Below the pieces are notes generated by a model. It did not search any database. It saw only the letters and a list, made by a program, of their open reading frames with translations, and was not told the origin of the DNA. Positions 17,861 to 25,977 of a stretch of DNA of 64,000 bases are shown piece by piece. Numbering within the stretch: the stretch's first letter is position 1; every line of letters begins with the position of its first letter. Source of the DNA: CAYMGM01 sp964390005 (GTDB lineage Bacteria > Pseudomonadota > Alphaproteobacteria > UBA9219). Location: NCBI GenBank assembly GCA_964390005.1, contig CAYMGM010000001.1, positions 434,001 to 498,000 on the forward strand, read 5' to 3'. The translations under genes and the position numbers were made by a program.

Positions 17861-18220
17861 ATGGCCGAGGACCGCCTGCCAACCGAACTCACCGTGGCGG
17901 CCACCATCCGCCTTGCCGCGCAAAACGGAGTCTCGATCTTTGTGCTGCACAAAGGCGATCCGCACAGCGGCGTGATCATCGTTAAGGTTAACTTGCTGGA
18001 CCGTACAGCCCATGTTCTGTCACAAATCCGCGGGGATGACGACAAGCTGGGCTGGACCTTCCCCCTCGGCCCCGATCCCCTGCCCGAGCCGGACGCCGAC
18101 CGTTACATGGCCCGCCAAACTGATTTTGATCCCGATATCTGGACCCTAGAGATCGAAGATAAAGAAGGACGGCTTTGGTTTGAGGGGAAAATCTTATCGT
18201 TCCCCAGCCTCGACGACTAA
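17861..18220 (+). CDS. DUF1491 family protein
   Basis: Short protein (119 residues) matching the DUF1491 family, which is typical of alphaproteobacteria. Recognisable features are the start LPTELTVAATIRLAAQNGVSIF, the pattern of strands around HSGVIIVKVNL, and the C-terminal DADRYMARQTDFDPDIWTLE with its Arg and Asp/Trp residues. No catalytic motif or membrane segment is visible. It is 6 bases downstream of upp and probably cotranscribed. Its function is unknown. Confidence 0.85.
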   Translation: MAEDRLPTELTVAATIRLAAQNGVSIFVLHKGDPHSGVIIVKVNLLDRTAHVLSQIRGDDDKLGWTFPLGPDPLPEPDADRYMARQTDFDPDIWTLEIEDKEGRLWFEGKILSFPSLDD

Positions 18221-18311
18221 AACCGCCAGAATAAGGGACGAAATTATTGTAAATAATGCGTTCGGTGTGTTATCAAATTCCAATTCACAAAGCTATTTCA
18301 AGGATTTTCAA

Positions 18312-19370
18312 ATGCGTCCTTCATTGATTGATAAAGCTGGCTCGATTGTTTCTGGTCTCTTGAAAAAAATCGGAGCCTCCAATCAACTTATTTCAAATTG
18401 GGACCGCTATACGGCCAAAAAGCTGATCGAAGCGGATCAGAAATTGCCGGTGACCGCCGCAAGTATCAACGAATTGAGACAAATCCTAAATCGCCGCGCG
18501 GATACCGAAAGCGGCCAAGATATCCTCTTTAAACATTATGCGGACAAATACTTCGCCCCTGCGGTTGAAGCCAAAGGCATCAGTCTGATTAGTGCCTATA
18601 ACCATCTGTTGCAGTTGCACCCCACCTATCGCCAAAGGTCCAAAAATTGGGCTTATCGCCAAGCCCTGTCGCAAGCGGAAAAAGGCAAAGACGCAGGCAA
18701 AGTGTTCGACGCCATTTTAAAAAGCGTACCCGAAGGCTATCGCGAAGATTATATCCAAACGATGGCTTTAAAGATGCCCCATGACGCATTTGGCGCTTGG
18801 ATGCAAACGACGGAAAGCACGCAAAATCTGATTGCCGTCTCAAAAGTTGTCAAAAGAGTGCTAACGGTTGCCTCCATCGACGCCTGGTGCCTTGAAGGCC
18901 CCGATTGGGATTTACACGCCAATGCGCAAACTTTGTTACACAAGATCTTGGGTACTGATTGGCTGGGTCAAGCGACAAACACCAGTGTCGATTCCATGGA
19001 AAAGAAGGCGGTTGCGGGATTCTATGAAGACAAGTTTGTCGTTCTGTCACCCCGCTTAAGCAAAGACCTGACCAGCGTTCTGGCCTTTGCCTATGACATG
19101 GATGCCCCTAAACTTTTCTACGTGACAAGCGGCGTTATCCGCAGTCAAAAATCAATGGCACGCCTGATCTCTTTTGCCGACGAATACAATGAAGCGAAAA
19201 CAGACCTTCAGGCCAAAGCCCGCTTTAAGGCCTTCGCCAAAGCTTCGCGGCGTTTGTTAACAAGACAGCGTCAATGCCGCCCCGCGTTTTTGACGGCTTT
19301 AAAAGCCAAAATGCCCCAAAACCACCCATTCCAGCGCATCCGCTCTGTCTTATGGGCCCCCACGCGGTAA
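18312..19370 (+). CDS. Unknown protein, mostly alpha-helical
   Basis: Not recognised. The start at 18312 (MRPSLIDKAG, 352 residues) is chosen because AAGGA lies 8 bases before it; an open frame extends 44 codons further up but overlaps the DUF1491 gene and reads poorly. The sequence is rich in Lys, Gln and Leu, predicted mostly helical, with no signal peptide or membrane segment. The C-terminus is basic (RRLLTRQRQCR). No repeats or known motifs are visible. It lies between DUF1491 and a SapC-family gene, separated from the latter by a long inverted repeat. Confidence 0.65.
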   Translation: MRPSLIDKAGSIVSGLLKKIGASNQLISNWDRYTAKKLIEADQKLPVTAASINELRQILNRRADTESGQDILFKHYADKYFAPAVEAKGISLISAYNHLLQLHPTYRQRSKNWAYRQALSQAEKGKDAGKVFDAILKSVPEGYREDYIQTMALKMPHDAFGAWMQTTESTQNLIAVSKVVKRVLTVASIDAWCLEGPDWDLHANAQTLLHKILGTDWLGQATNTSVDSMEKKAVAGFYEDKFVVLSPRLSKDLTSVLAFAYDMDAPKLFYVTSGVIRSQKSMARLISFADEYNEAKTDLQAKARFKAFAKASRRLLTRQRQCRPAFLTALKAKMPQNHPFQRIRSVLWAPTR

Positions 19371-19390
19371 AAGTTTGAAAAACAAGGCGA

Positions 19391-19432
19391 TGAAAGAGAA
19401 AGAACCCCATAAGATTAAGCCTTTCTCTTTCA
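19391..19432. repeat. Inverted repeat between unknown gene and sapC-like gene
   Basis: TGAAAGAGAAAG (19391-19402) is perfectly complementary to CTTTCTCTTTCA (19421-19432) around an 18-base loop. There is no T-run afterwards, so it is not a typical terminator. It could be a transcript-stabilising hairpin or protein site. Confidence 0.5.
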
Positions 19433-19490
19433 AGCCAAAGCCTTTAAACTGCCTCGCGATTCCATTAACCACCTTGGGGGAGATTTTTCC

Positions 19491-20237
19491 TTGACCGATA
19501 CATCGTCAAACAATCCAGCCGACGTTCCGATGCCGCTGTTCTATTCGCGTCCGCGCCCGCTGGACCGCGAATCCGATGCCAACCTTTTCATCTCGCGCCC
19601 CAAGAATTTCAACTTCGCGGGTAAGACCAACGCGATCCCGCTGTTGGCTGACGAGTTCCCTATGGCTTCGGCCTATTACCCGATTGTTTTTGCCGACGGC
19701 CCGACCCCCGTTCCGGCGGCCATTGTCGGCTTGAACAACGACAAAAACCTGATGCTCGATGCCAAAGGCCAGTGGCGCGACGGGGCCTATATCCCCGCTT
19801 ATGTCCGCCGCTATCCCTTCATCCTGATGGAAGAGCCGACGCAGAAACAGCTTGTCCTGTGCATGGATGAAGCCAGCGAATTGTTTGGCCCATCGGGTGA
19901 TTTCAAATTGTTCGAAGACGGCAAGCCGTCCGAGTTCACGCAAGGCGCGATGGAGTTCTGCGCGGGCCTGCGTCAGCAAGGCGAAGGCACCGACGCTTTT
20001 GTCAAGGCGTTGAAGGAATACGACCTTCTGCAAAGCCACGACACCGCGATCACGTTGCCCAACGGCACGCAGATGCAGCTCAAGGGCTTTTTGATCGTCG
20101 ATCCGCAAAAGTTCGACAGCCTGCCCGACAATATTTATCTGGAGTGGCGCCGCAAAGGCTGGGTTGGCCTTGTCTATGCGCACCTTCTCTCATCGCATCG
20201 CTGGCAGTATCTGGCTGGCTTGCAAAACAAGGCGTAA
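19491..20237 (+). CDS. SapC-family protein
   Basis: Protein of 248 residues of the SapC family, named from a gene near the Campylobacter/Caulobacter-type S-layer loci but of unproven function. The N-terminal FYSRPRPLDRESDANLFISR, the AYYPIVFADGPTPVPAAIVGL strand pattern, and PAYVRRYPFILME are typical. It begins with TTG at 19491, supported by GGGGGAG about 8 bases upstream; no ATG in frame fits. No signal peptide is seen. A strong terminator follows. No S-layer protein gene is visible in the window. Confidence 0.8.
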   Translation: MTDTSSNNPADVPMPLFYSRPRPLDRESDANLFISRPKNFNFAGKTNAIPLLADEFPMASAYYPIVFADGPTPVPAAIVGLNNDKNLMLDAKGQWRDGAYIPAYVRRYPFILMEEPTQKQLVLCMDEASELFGPSGDFKLFEDGKPSEFTQGAMEFCAGLRQQGEGTDAFVKALKEYDLLQSHDTAITLPNGTQMQLKGFLIVDPQKFDSLPDNIYLEWRRKGWVGLVYAHLLSSHRWQYLAGLQNKA

Positions 20238-20254
20238 GCCCTGTTTAGCGTTTC

Positions 20255-20288
20255 AAGGGGAAAAGCATCCGCTTTTCCCCTTCTTTCA
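20255..20288 (+). terminator. Rho-independent terminator after sapC-like gene
   Basis: AAGGGGAAAAGC (20255-20266) and GCTTTTCCCCTT (20271-20282) form a 12-base stem with a 4-base loop, followed by a T-rich stretch. Confidence 0.85.
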
Positions 20289-20322
20289 TTCTACCGTTGG
20301 CATTCTATCGTTGGAGGCTCGC

Positions 20323-22128
20323 ATGAAGATGTTCGGATGGCGTGCGTTTGTCTTGTTGATCGCTTTGGCCGCAGCCCCCGCGCAGGCCGAGGAAGCGATG
20401 CAAGGCCTGTCGCTTTACGGCGCGCCCGCCTATGCCACAGGCTTCACGCACTTTCCTTACACGAACCCCGACGCGCCCAAAGGCGGCGCGATCAAAATGG
20501 GCGCCATCGGCACCTATGACACCGTCAATCCCTTTACGCTGAAAGGTGTCGCAGCGGCGGACGCGGGCCTTGTCTTCGATACGTTGATGGATGCGTCATT
20601 GGATGAGCCGTTTAGCCAATATGGCCGCGTGGCCGAAACCGTCACGGTTGCCAAAGATAAAAGCTGGGTTTCCTATAAAATCAGACTCGAAGCGCGTTTT
20701 CACGACGGCAGCAAGATCACGCCTGACGATATCATCTTCTCATTCGAAACCTTACGCGACAAAGGCCACCCGACTTATCGCACCTATTACAAAGACGTCA
20801 CGAAAGCCGAAAAAACAGGCCCGGATACCGTCAAGTTCAGCTTCAAGACAAAAGAGAACACCGAGCTTCCGCTGATCATGGGCCAACTCCCCGTTCTTGA
20901 GAAAAAGTTCTGGGCCGGTAAAGATTTTGCCGCCACAACGCTTGAGCCGATTGCCGCCAGCGGCCCCTATGAAATCGCAAACATCGCGCCGGGGCGCAGC
21001 ATCACCTATCGCCGCGTTAAAAATTGGTGGGGCGCGAATATGCCCTTTGCCAAAGGGCGCTATAATTTTGACGACATAACCTATGACTATTATCGCGATG
21101 TCACCGTCGCGCTTGAAGCCTTCTTTGCGGGACGCTACGACTTCCGGCTTGAAAACGTCTCAAAATACTGGGCGACGGCCTATAACACCCCCGCCGTCAA
21201 AAAAGGCCAAATTATAAAGGCCGAGCTTCCCAATGCTCTGCCCGTCGGCATGCAAGGCTTTATCTTCAACTTGCGCCGTCCTCTTTTCAAGGATGTGCGC
21301 GTGCGTCAAGCGCTGGACTTGGCTTTTGACTTTGCTTGGTCGAACAAAACGGTCGCTTATGGCGCGTATAAACGCACCGCAAGCTATTTCGAGAATTCCG
21401 AGCTTGCCGCCAAAGGTCTGCCAAGCCCCGATGAGATCGCCTTGCTCGCGCCCTACCGCAGCCAGATCCCTGCCAGCGTCTTCACGACAGCTTATGAAAA
21501 TCCGCAAACGGATGGCTCGGGCGACAATCGCGCGAACCTCATGAAAGCGGCTGAGCTTTTAAAAGAAGCAGGCTGGACGCTGAAAGACGGCAAGCTGATA
21601 GACGCCGCGGGCAAACCCTTTACGTTTGAGATTGTGGACTCGTCACCAATGTTTGAGCGTTGGGTCCAACCGTGGCTGCGCAATCTTGAAAGGCTGGGGA
21701 TCCAGGCGACGCTGCGCAGCGTCGATACGGCGCAGTATCAAAACATGATCGACAACTTCAATTTTGACGTGACGATCCATGTCTTCCCGCAGTCCATCTC
21801 GCCCGGCAACGAACAGCGCGACTTTTGGACATCGGCCAAGGCCGACCAAGTGGGCAGCCGCAACCTGATTGGCATCAAAGATCCCGTCGTCGATGCCTTG
21901 GTTGAAAAACTGGTCCATGCGCCTGACCGCGCGGCCCTGATCACCGCTTGCCGCGCTTTAGACCGCGTGTTGCTGGCGGGGCATTATGTTATTCCGCATT
22001 GGTATAACGGCGTTTACCGCATCGCCTATTGGGATAAGTTTGGTATGCCGAAAGTTTTGCCCAAATACGGCCTCGCCATCCCCGATGCGTGGTGGGCTGA
22101 CGAGGCGAAAGCCAAAAACAGCAAGTAA
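20323..22128 (+). CDS. Extracellular solute-binding protein, family 5 (YejA-like)
   Basis: Periplasmic binding protein (601 residues) of the oligopeptide/dipeptide ABC transporter class. The ATG at 20323 is preferred because GGAGG lies 7 bases upstream; it opens with a Sec signal peptide MKMFGWRAFVLLIALAAAP ending AQA before EEAMQG. YejA-type features are the YDTVNPFTLKG start, DGSKITPDDIIFSFETLRD near 130, and PLFKDVRVRQALDLAFDF near 320. No permease or ATPase genes (yejBEF) are adjacent, so it must use components encoded elsewhere. Likely substrates are peptides such as microcins or muropeptides, but that cannot be seen from sequence. Confidence 0.88.
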   Translation: MKMFGWRAFVLLIALAAAPAQAEEAMQGLSLYGAPAYATGFTHFPYTNPDAPKGGAIKMGAIGTYDTVNPFTLKGVAAADAGLVFDTLMDASLDEPFSQYGRVAETVTVAKDKSWVSYKIRLEARFHDGSKITPDDIIFSFETLRDKGHPTYRTYYKDVTKAEKTGPDTVKFSFKTKENTELPLIMGQLPVLEKKFWAGKDFAATTLEPIAASGPYEIANIAPGRSITYRRVKNWWGANMPFAKGRYNFDDITYDYYRDVTVALEAFFAGRYDFRLENVSKYWATAYNTPAVKKGQIIKAELPNALPVGMQGFIFNLRRPLFKDVRVRQALDLAFDFAWSNKTVAYGAYKRTASYFENSELAAKGLPSPDEIALLAPYRSQIPASVFTTAYENPQTDGSGDNRANLMKAAELLKEAGWTLKDGKLIDAAGKPFTFEIVDSSPMFERWVQPWLRNLERLGIQATLRSVDTAQYQNMIDNFNFDVTIHVFPQSISPGNEQRDFWTSAKADQVGSRNLIGIKDPVVDALVEKLVHAPDRAALITACRALDRVLLAGHYVIPHWYNGVYRIAYWDKFGMPKVLPKYGLAIPDAWWADEAKAKNSK

Positions 22129-22150
22129 CGCGCGCCCGTCCCCCTCATCC

Positions 22151-22302
22151 GTCATTCCCGCGACTTGTCGCGTCGAAGCGCGGTGCGCGTAGGCGGATGG
22201 CAGGAATCCAGTAAGCTTTGCAGCTTCGCGTATTTGCTTGAAGATTTTCAACGATGCGTCAGACAAAACGGCCCCCTGGATCCCCGCCTCCGCGGGGATG
22301 AC
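22151..22302. repeat. Intergenic inverted-repeat element, copy 1 (with internal insertion)
   Basis: First of three related elements. Its left end GTCATTCCCGCG and right end CCCGCCTCCGCGGGGATGAC are complementary. It is about 35 bases longer than copies 2 and 3, with the extra bases inserted in the left arm (22163-22200). The core CTTCGCGTATTTGCTTGAA and ACGATGCGTCAGAC are shared with the other copies. Confidence 0.85.
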
Positions 22303-22422
22303 GAAAGGGGTGGGGCTTTATTCGGCGGTATCAGCAATAATTATCGTCGTGTTTAAACGAAAACAAAAAAATAAGTAGCCATAAATCAACCGGCCTCAAA
22401 AGCGCGACTTTTCCCCACAGAT

Positions 22423-22539
22423 GTCATTCCCGCGGAGGCGGGAATCCAGGGGGCCTTGCAACTTCGCGTATCTGCTTGAATATTTCAACGATGCGTCAGA
22501 CAAAACGGCCCCCTGGATCCCCGCCTTCGCGGGGATGAC
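22423..22539. repeat. Intergenic inverted-repeat element, copy 2
   Basis: 117-base element with terminal inverted repeats: GTCATTCCCGCGGAGGCGGG at the left and CCCGCCTTCGCGGGGATGAC at the right. The ends themselves also fold into GC-rich hairpins. About 40 bases before it (AATCAACCGGCCTCAAA) are repeated before copy 3, so copies 2 and 3 form a tandem unit with a 237-base period. Confidence 0.9.
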
Positions 22540-22659
22540 GAAGAGATGGTGGACTTTATTGGGTTGTATCGGAAAGGGGCGCTGTAGCGTTTTTTTAAAA
22601 CAAAAAATCGGCAGCCACAGATCAACCGGCCTCAAAGGCGCTCTTTTCTCCCCTCATCC

Positions 22660-22777
22660 GTCATTCCCGCGAAGGCGGGAATCTAGGGGGCTTTGCAGCT
22701 TCGCGGATCTGCTTGAATGTTTTCAACGATGCGTCAGACGAAACGGCCCCCTGGATCCCCGCCTTCGCGGGGATGAC
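22660..22777. repeat. Intergenic inverted-repeat element, copy 3
   Basis: 118-base element almost identical to copy 2, with ends GTCATTCCCGCGAAGGCGGG and CCCGCCTTCGCGGGGATGAC. It lies 25 bases before the end of the M55 peptidase gene. The whole stretch from 22129 to 22802 holds these repeats and no convincing gene; open frames through it are repeat translations. Confidence 0.9.
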
Positions 22778-22802
22778 GAAGAGGGAAGCCCTTCACATGA
22801 GC

Positions 22803-23606
22803 TTACGCCTTCGACACAAACATCAAAAACCGCGCGACTTCGAAATAGTCGTCGGTCATGAAGCGGATGGTGTTGGGGGCAATCTGAACAGCGCCGGGGT
22901 ACCACGCATATTGATACGCCAAATGCGGCTTGGCATAGGCCACTTCGACCTTAAAATGCTTCGGCAGCGGTTTATAGCATAAAGACGGATCGCGGCTGAG
23001 CGCCTCGCGGACGCCGTCACGGATCATCAGCCGCGCACGCGCAGGCGCCACACTGGTCGTCGAAGCGCCACGCCCGGTCGAAACAGCCGCGGTGCCGATA
23101 GCCGGGTGATAAGCGCGCGCCTCACGACAAACAGCCTCGTCGCCCGAGACAAAAACGACGGGCACTTTGACGTAAGCGGCCAGCGGCGCAAAATGAGAAA
23201 ACTCAGAGATTGGTTGGTCGTTAACGCGCACCTCGACCATATCGGGATGCACCGTATGCGACAAAGGGCTGGCATCCGATCCGGCCCGCGCATGCCAGCC
23301 GATGAAAACAGCCGCATCAAAAGAACAGTTCAAATCTTGAATCTGCTCCATGGGCGAGCCACTCCACCCGCGGATCACGCTGACATTCGACGGCAAATCT
23401 TCCAGCAAAATATTGTCGCCGTGATTATAACCGTCGCGCAAAAGGATCTCATCGGCACCGGCATGGTTCGCGCCTTCGCAAGCGGCCAAAGCCTCTTGCG
23501 TCATCAACGCGCGCATCTGCTGATAGGCAGGATTTGAAGGCGAAACATCGCCCCAAGCATGCGCGCCCGCGATGCCTTCCATATCCAGCGAGATATAGAT
23601 TTTCAT
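22803..23606 (-). CDS. M55 family D-aminopeptidase (DppA-like)
   Basis: Zinc-dependent M55 peptidase of 267 residues, a family whose DppA member cleaves D-Ala-D-Ala-type dipeptides. It opens with MKIYISLDMEGIAGAHAWGD, where Asp8 and Glu10 are metal ligands. Later ILLRDGYNHGDNIL, FIGWHARAG and FVSGDEAVCREAR supply the other ligand and substrate residues. It is the last gene of the minus-strand comEC-psd-pssA-kdsA run, with 1 base separating it from kdsA. Role may be recycling or detoxifying D-amino-acid peptides from cell wall. No signal peptide, so it acts in the cytosol. Confidence 0.9.
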   Translation of the reverse strand: MKIYISLDMEGIAGAHAWGDVSPSNPAYQQMRALMTQEALAACEGANHAGADEILLRDGYNHGDNILLEDLPSNVSVIRGWSGSPMEQIQDLNCSFDAAVFIGWHARAGSDASPLSHTVHPDMVEVRVNDQPISEFSHFAPLAAYVKVPVVFVSGDEAVCREARAYHPAIGTAAVSTGRGASTTSVAPARARLMIRDGVREALSRDPSLCYKPLPKHFKVEVAYAKPHLAYQYAWYPGAVQIAPNTIRFMTDDYFEVARFLMFVSKA

Positions 23607-23607
23607 C

Positions 23608-24447
23608 TTACGCCTTCTTTGTCAGAGCGTCATAAGCCAGCAAGCTTTCAAGCAGCGCCGGAAAATCTTTCAGCGCAATCATGTTGGGCCCATCTGAAGG
23701 CGCGTGATCGGGATCTTCATGCACTTCCAAAAAGACCGCCGCCACACCGACGGCCACTGCTGCTTTCGCCAGATAAGGCACAAAACGGCGATCACCGCCG
23801 CTTGAGGTCCCTTGGCCGCCCGGCTGCTGCACCGAATGGGTCGCATCGAAAACGATTGGATAGCCCGTCTCGGCCATAATCGGCAGGCTGCGCATGTCCG
23901 AGACCAGCGTGTTATAGCCAAAACTGACGCCGCGCTCGCACAGCATGATGTTTTCGTTGCCGGTCGAAGCCACCTTGGCGGCCACGTTTTTCATATCCCA
24001 CGGCGCAAGGAACTGGCCCTTTTTGACATTGATGACTTTGCCCGTCTCGCCCGCCGCCAGCAAAAGATCGGTCTGGCGCGACAGAAAGGCCGGAATCTGC
24101 AAAACGTCAACAACTTCGGCCACGCGCTTGCACTGCTCGCGTTCGTGAATATCGGTGACGACCGGCAACCCCGTTTTCTCGCGCACTTCGGCCAAGATCG
24201 GCAACGAAGCGTCAAGCCCAAGGCCGCGCTGCGTCCCGATGGAGCTGCGATTGGCTTTGTCGAACGATGTTTTATAAATCATCCCGATCTGATATTTGGC
24301 CGCAAGCTCGGCCAAGGCCGCGCTCATCTCCAGCGCGTGCGCGCGCGATTCCAACTGGCAAGGCCCCGCCAGGATCGTCAGCTTTTTATCGTTGGCGATT
24401 TCAATCGCGCCGCCGCGCGGCAACGGGACTTTCACAACTTTATTCAT
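23608..24447 (-). CDS. kdsA: 3-deoxy-D-manno-octulosonate 8-phosphate synthase
   Basis: Condenses phosphoenolpyruvate with arabinose 5-phosphate to Kdo-8-phosphate for LPS (279 residues). The diagnostic stretches are LAGPCQLESRAHAL near residue 30, TSFDKANRSSIGTQRGLG near 65, KKGQFLAPWDMKN near 140, and GTSSGGDRRFVPYLAKAA near 215, with FLEVHEDPDHAPSDG near 240. The ATG overlaps the pssA stop by 4 bases (ATGA). It belongs with hldDE to the LPS core pathway. Confidence 0.97.
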   Translation of the reverse strand: MNKVVKVPLPRGGAIEIANDKKLTILAGPCQLESRAHALEMSAALAELAAKYQIGMIYKTSFDKANRSSIGTQRGLGLDASLPILAEVREKTGLPVVTDIHEREQCKRVAEVVDVLQIPAFLSRQTDLLLAAGETGKVINVKKGQFLAPWDMKNVAAKVASTGNENIMLCERGVSFGYNTLVSDMRSLPIMAETGYPIVFDATHSVQQPGGQGTSSGGDRRFVPYLAKAAVAVGVAAVFLEVHEDPDHAPSDGPNMIALKDFPALLESLLAYDALTKKA

Positions 24448-25238
24448 GCTTTGGCTCCTTTGGCGGCGTTGTCCGCTTTTTGCCTGCGCTCAAAGCTGTA
24501 ATAGCTGCAAGGAATGCTCAGCATATACAAAAAGCCCAAGACAAAGAACGTCCGCCACGTGTTGGTAATAAGGTTCGAGATCATGAAAAGAACGCCCAGC
24601 ATAATGGGCACGATCCAGATCGGCGCGATGCGGCGGTTTTTCATGGCAAAGGTCGGCAAGCGGCTGACCATCAGCGCGCCGACCAGAACAAGCCAGGCTG
24701 ACAAGATCGGCATGGGCAGCGTGGCCCCTTCCCCAAAAGCCAGCACAAGGATCAAAGGCATCAGCCCCAGCCCCGCGCCCGCAGGCGCGGGCACGCCGGT
24801 GAAAAAGCTTTTGGTCCAAGCGGGAACCTCGTGATCGTCAAGCATCGTGTTAAAGCGGGCCAAGCGCATCGCGTTGCAAACGGCAAAGATCAGGCAAGCC
24901 ACCCAACCAAAACCCGTTAAATCGCCTTGAAAGGCCCAAAGATACATCATAAGGCCGGGCGCGACGCCAAAGCTGACGCAATCGGCCAGGCTGTCTAGCT
25001 CGGCCCCGAACTTGCTGGCGATGCCCAGCATGCGCGCCACCCGCCCGTCCAGCACGTCGAAAATGGCCGACAAAGCGATGGCCAAAACGGCTTGCTCCCA
25101 CTTGTCTTGCAGCCCAAACCGGATCGCGGTCAGCCCCGAACAAAGCGACATCATCGTCAACATGTTGGGCAAAAGGCGCGTCAGCGGCAAATCCCGCATG
25201 GGACGCCGAACAGGCTGCTGGGGGGCTGGATCACTCAT
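24444..25238 (-). CDS. pssA: CDP-diacylglycerol-serine O-phosphatidyltransferase
   Basis: Integral membrane enzyme (264 residues) making phosphatidylserine from CDP-diacylglycerol and serine. The CDP-alcohol phosphotransferase motif is clear: FDVLDGRVARMLGIASKFGAELDSLAD follows the D-x2-D-G-x2-A-R-x8-G-x3-D-x3-D pattern. Multiple hydrophobic helices follow. The start at 25238 (MSDPAPQQ) has GGAGAGG 11 bases upstream and begins one base after the psd stop, so a longer reading upstream is rejected. Together with psd it provides phosphatidylethanolamine. Confidence 0.95.
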   Translation of the reverse strand: MSDPAPQQPVRRPMRDLPLTRLLPNMLTMMSLCSGLTAIRFGLQDKWEQAVLAIALSAIFDVLDGRVARMLGIASKFGAELDSLADCVSFGVAPGLMMYLWAFQGDLTGFGWVACLIFAVCNAMRLARFNTMLDDHEVPAWTKSFFTGVPAPAGAGLGLMPLILVLAFGEGATLPMPILSAWLVLVGALMVSRLPTFAMKNRRIAPIWIVPIMLGVLFMISNLITNTWRTFFVLGFLYMLSIPCSYYSFERRQKADNAAKGAKA

Positions 25239-25239
25239 G

Positions 25240-25935
25240 TTAGCGGACCTCTCCTTTACGGGCTGGTTCTTGGCTTGTGCAGTCGGCCAGCACCGTCTCA
25301 CCACCGAGCGTGCGCTGCCCCACCATAACCAAGGGCTGAATGCCTTGCGGCAAATAGACATCTGTACGGCTGCCGAAACGGATCAGCCCATAACGTTCAC
25401 CTGTGCGCAGCGTGTCGCCGACTTTCGCCGTGCAAACAATGCGCCGGGCAATCAAACCCGCAATCTGAACAAAACCGACTTTTTGACCGGCGTAAGGATG
25501 ATCCCCCGTCATCTCAGCGGCGATGGCGTTGCGTTCGTTATCGACGCTGGCCTTATCAAGCGAGGCATTCACAAACTTGCCGGGGCGATAGGCGACATGG
25601 GTCACCTTGCCTTCGATGGGGCAACGGTTGACGTGAACATCAAACACATTCAGGAAAATGCTGATGCGGGTCATTTCTTCGTCGCCAAGCCCCAGATCGG
25701 CGTCAGGCTTGACGGTTGCAATGGCAACCACCCGCCCGTCGGCAGGCGCGATGACAAGGCCGGGGCGCACAGGCGTCCAGCGCGGCGGGTTGCGGAAGAA
25801 ATAGATGCACCACCCCAAAAGGATAAGGCCGACCAGAAAAGGTGCCGGGCCAAAGATCAGCAGAAAAAAGGCCAGCGCGGCAAATCCGGCGATAAAGGGG
25901 TATCCGGCGGGATGGAAAATAGGCTTATGGTTCAT
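25240..25935 (-). CDS. psd: Phosphatidylserine decarboxylase proenzyme
   Basis: Short-type phosphatidylserine decarboxylase (231 residues). Catalytic features are the Asp in VIAPADGRVVAI, the His in FDVHVNRCPIEGKV, and the self-cleavage site in RFGSRTDVYLP, where Ser becomes the pyruvoyl group. The N-terminal membrane anchor (IAGFAALAFFLLIFGPAPFL) is visible. psd then pssA in tandem is the usual alphaproteobacterial order. Confidence 0.96.
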   Translation of the reverse strand: MNHKPIFHPAGYPFIAGFAALAFFLLIFGPAPFLVGLILLGWCIYFFRNPPRWTPVRPGLVIAPADGRVVAIATVKPDADLGLGDEEMTRISIFLNVFDVHVNRCPIEGKVTHVAYRPGKFVNASLDKASVDNERNAIAAEMTGDHPYAGQKVGFVQIAGLIARRIVCTAKVGDTLRTGERYGLIRFGSRTDVYLPQGIQPLVMVGQRTLGGETVLADCTSQEPARKGEVR

Positions 25936-25977
25936 CGGTCAGATCATCCGGCGTCAAGGAAAAGCAATCAGCGATGC

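Noticed and set aside
22151..22777. CRISPR array
   Set aside because: The repeats are about 117 bases long with terminal inverted repeats and only three copies; there are no short repeats with regular unique spacers and no cas genes.
22421..22861. Open frame translating into repeated IPAFAGMTKR-like peptides
   Set aside because: It is a read-through of the intergenic inverted-repeat copies 2 and 3; the peptide is a common artefact of such repeats.
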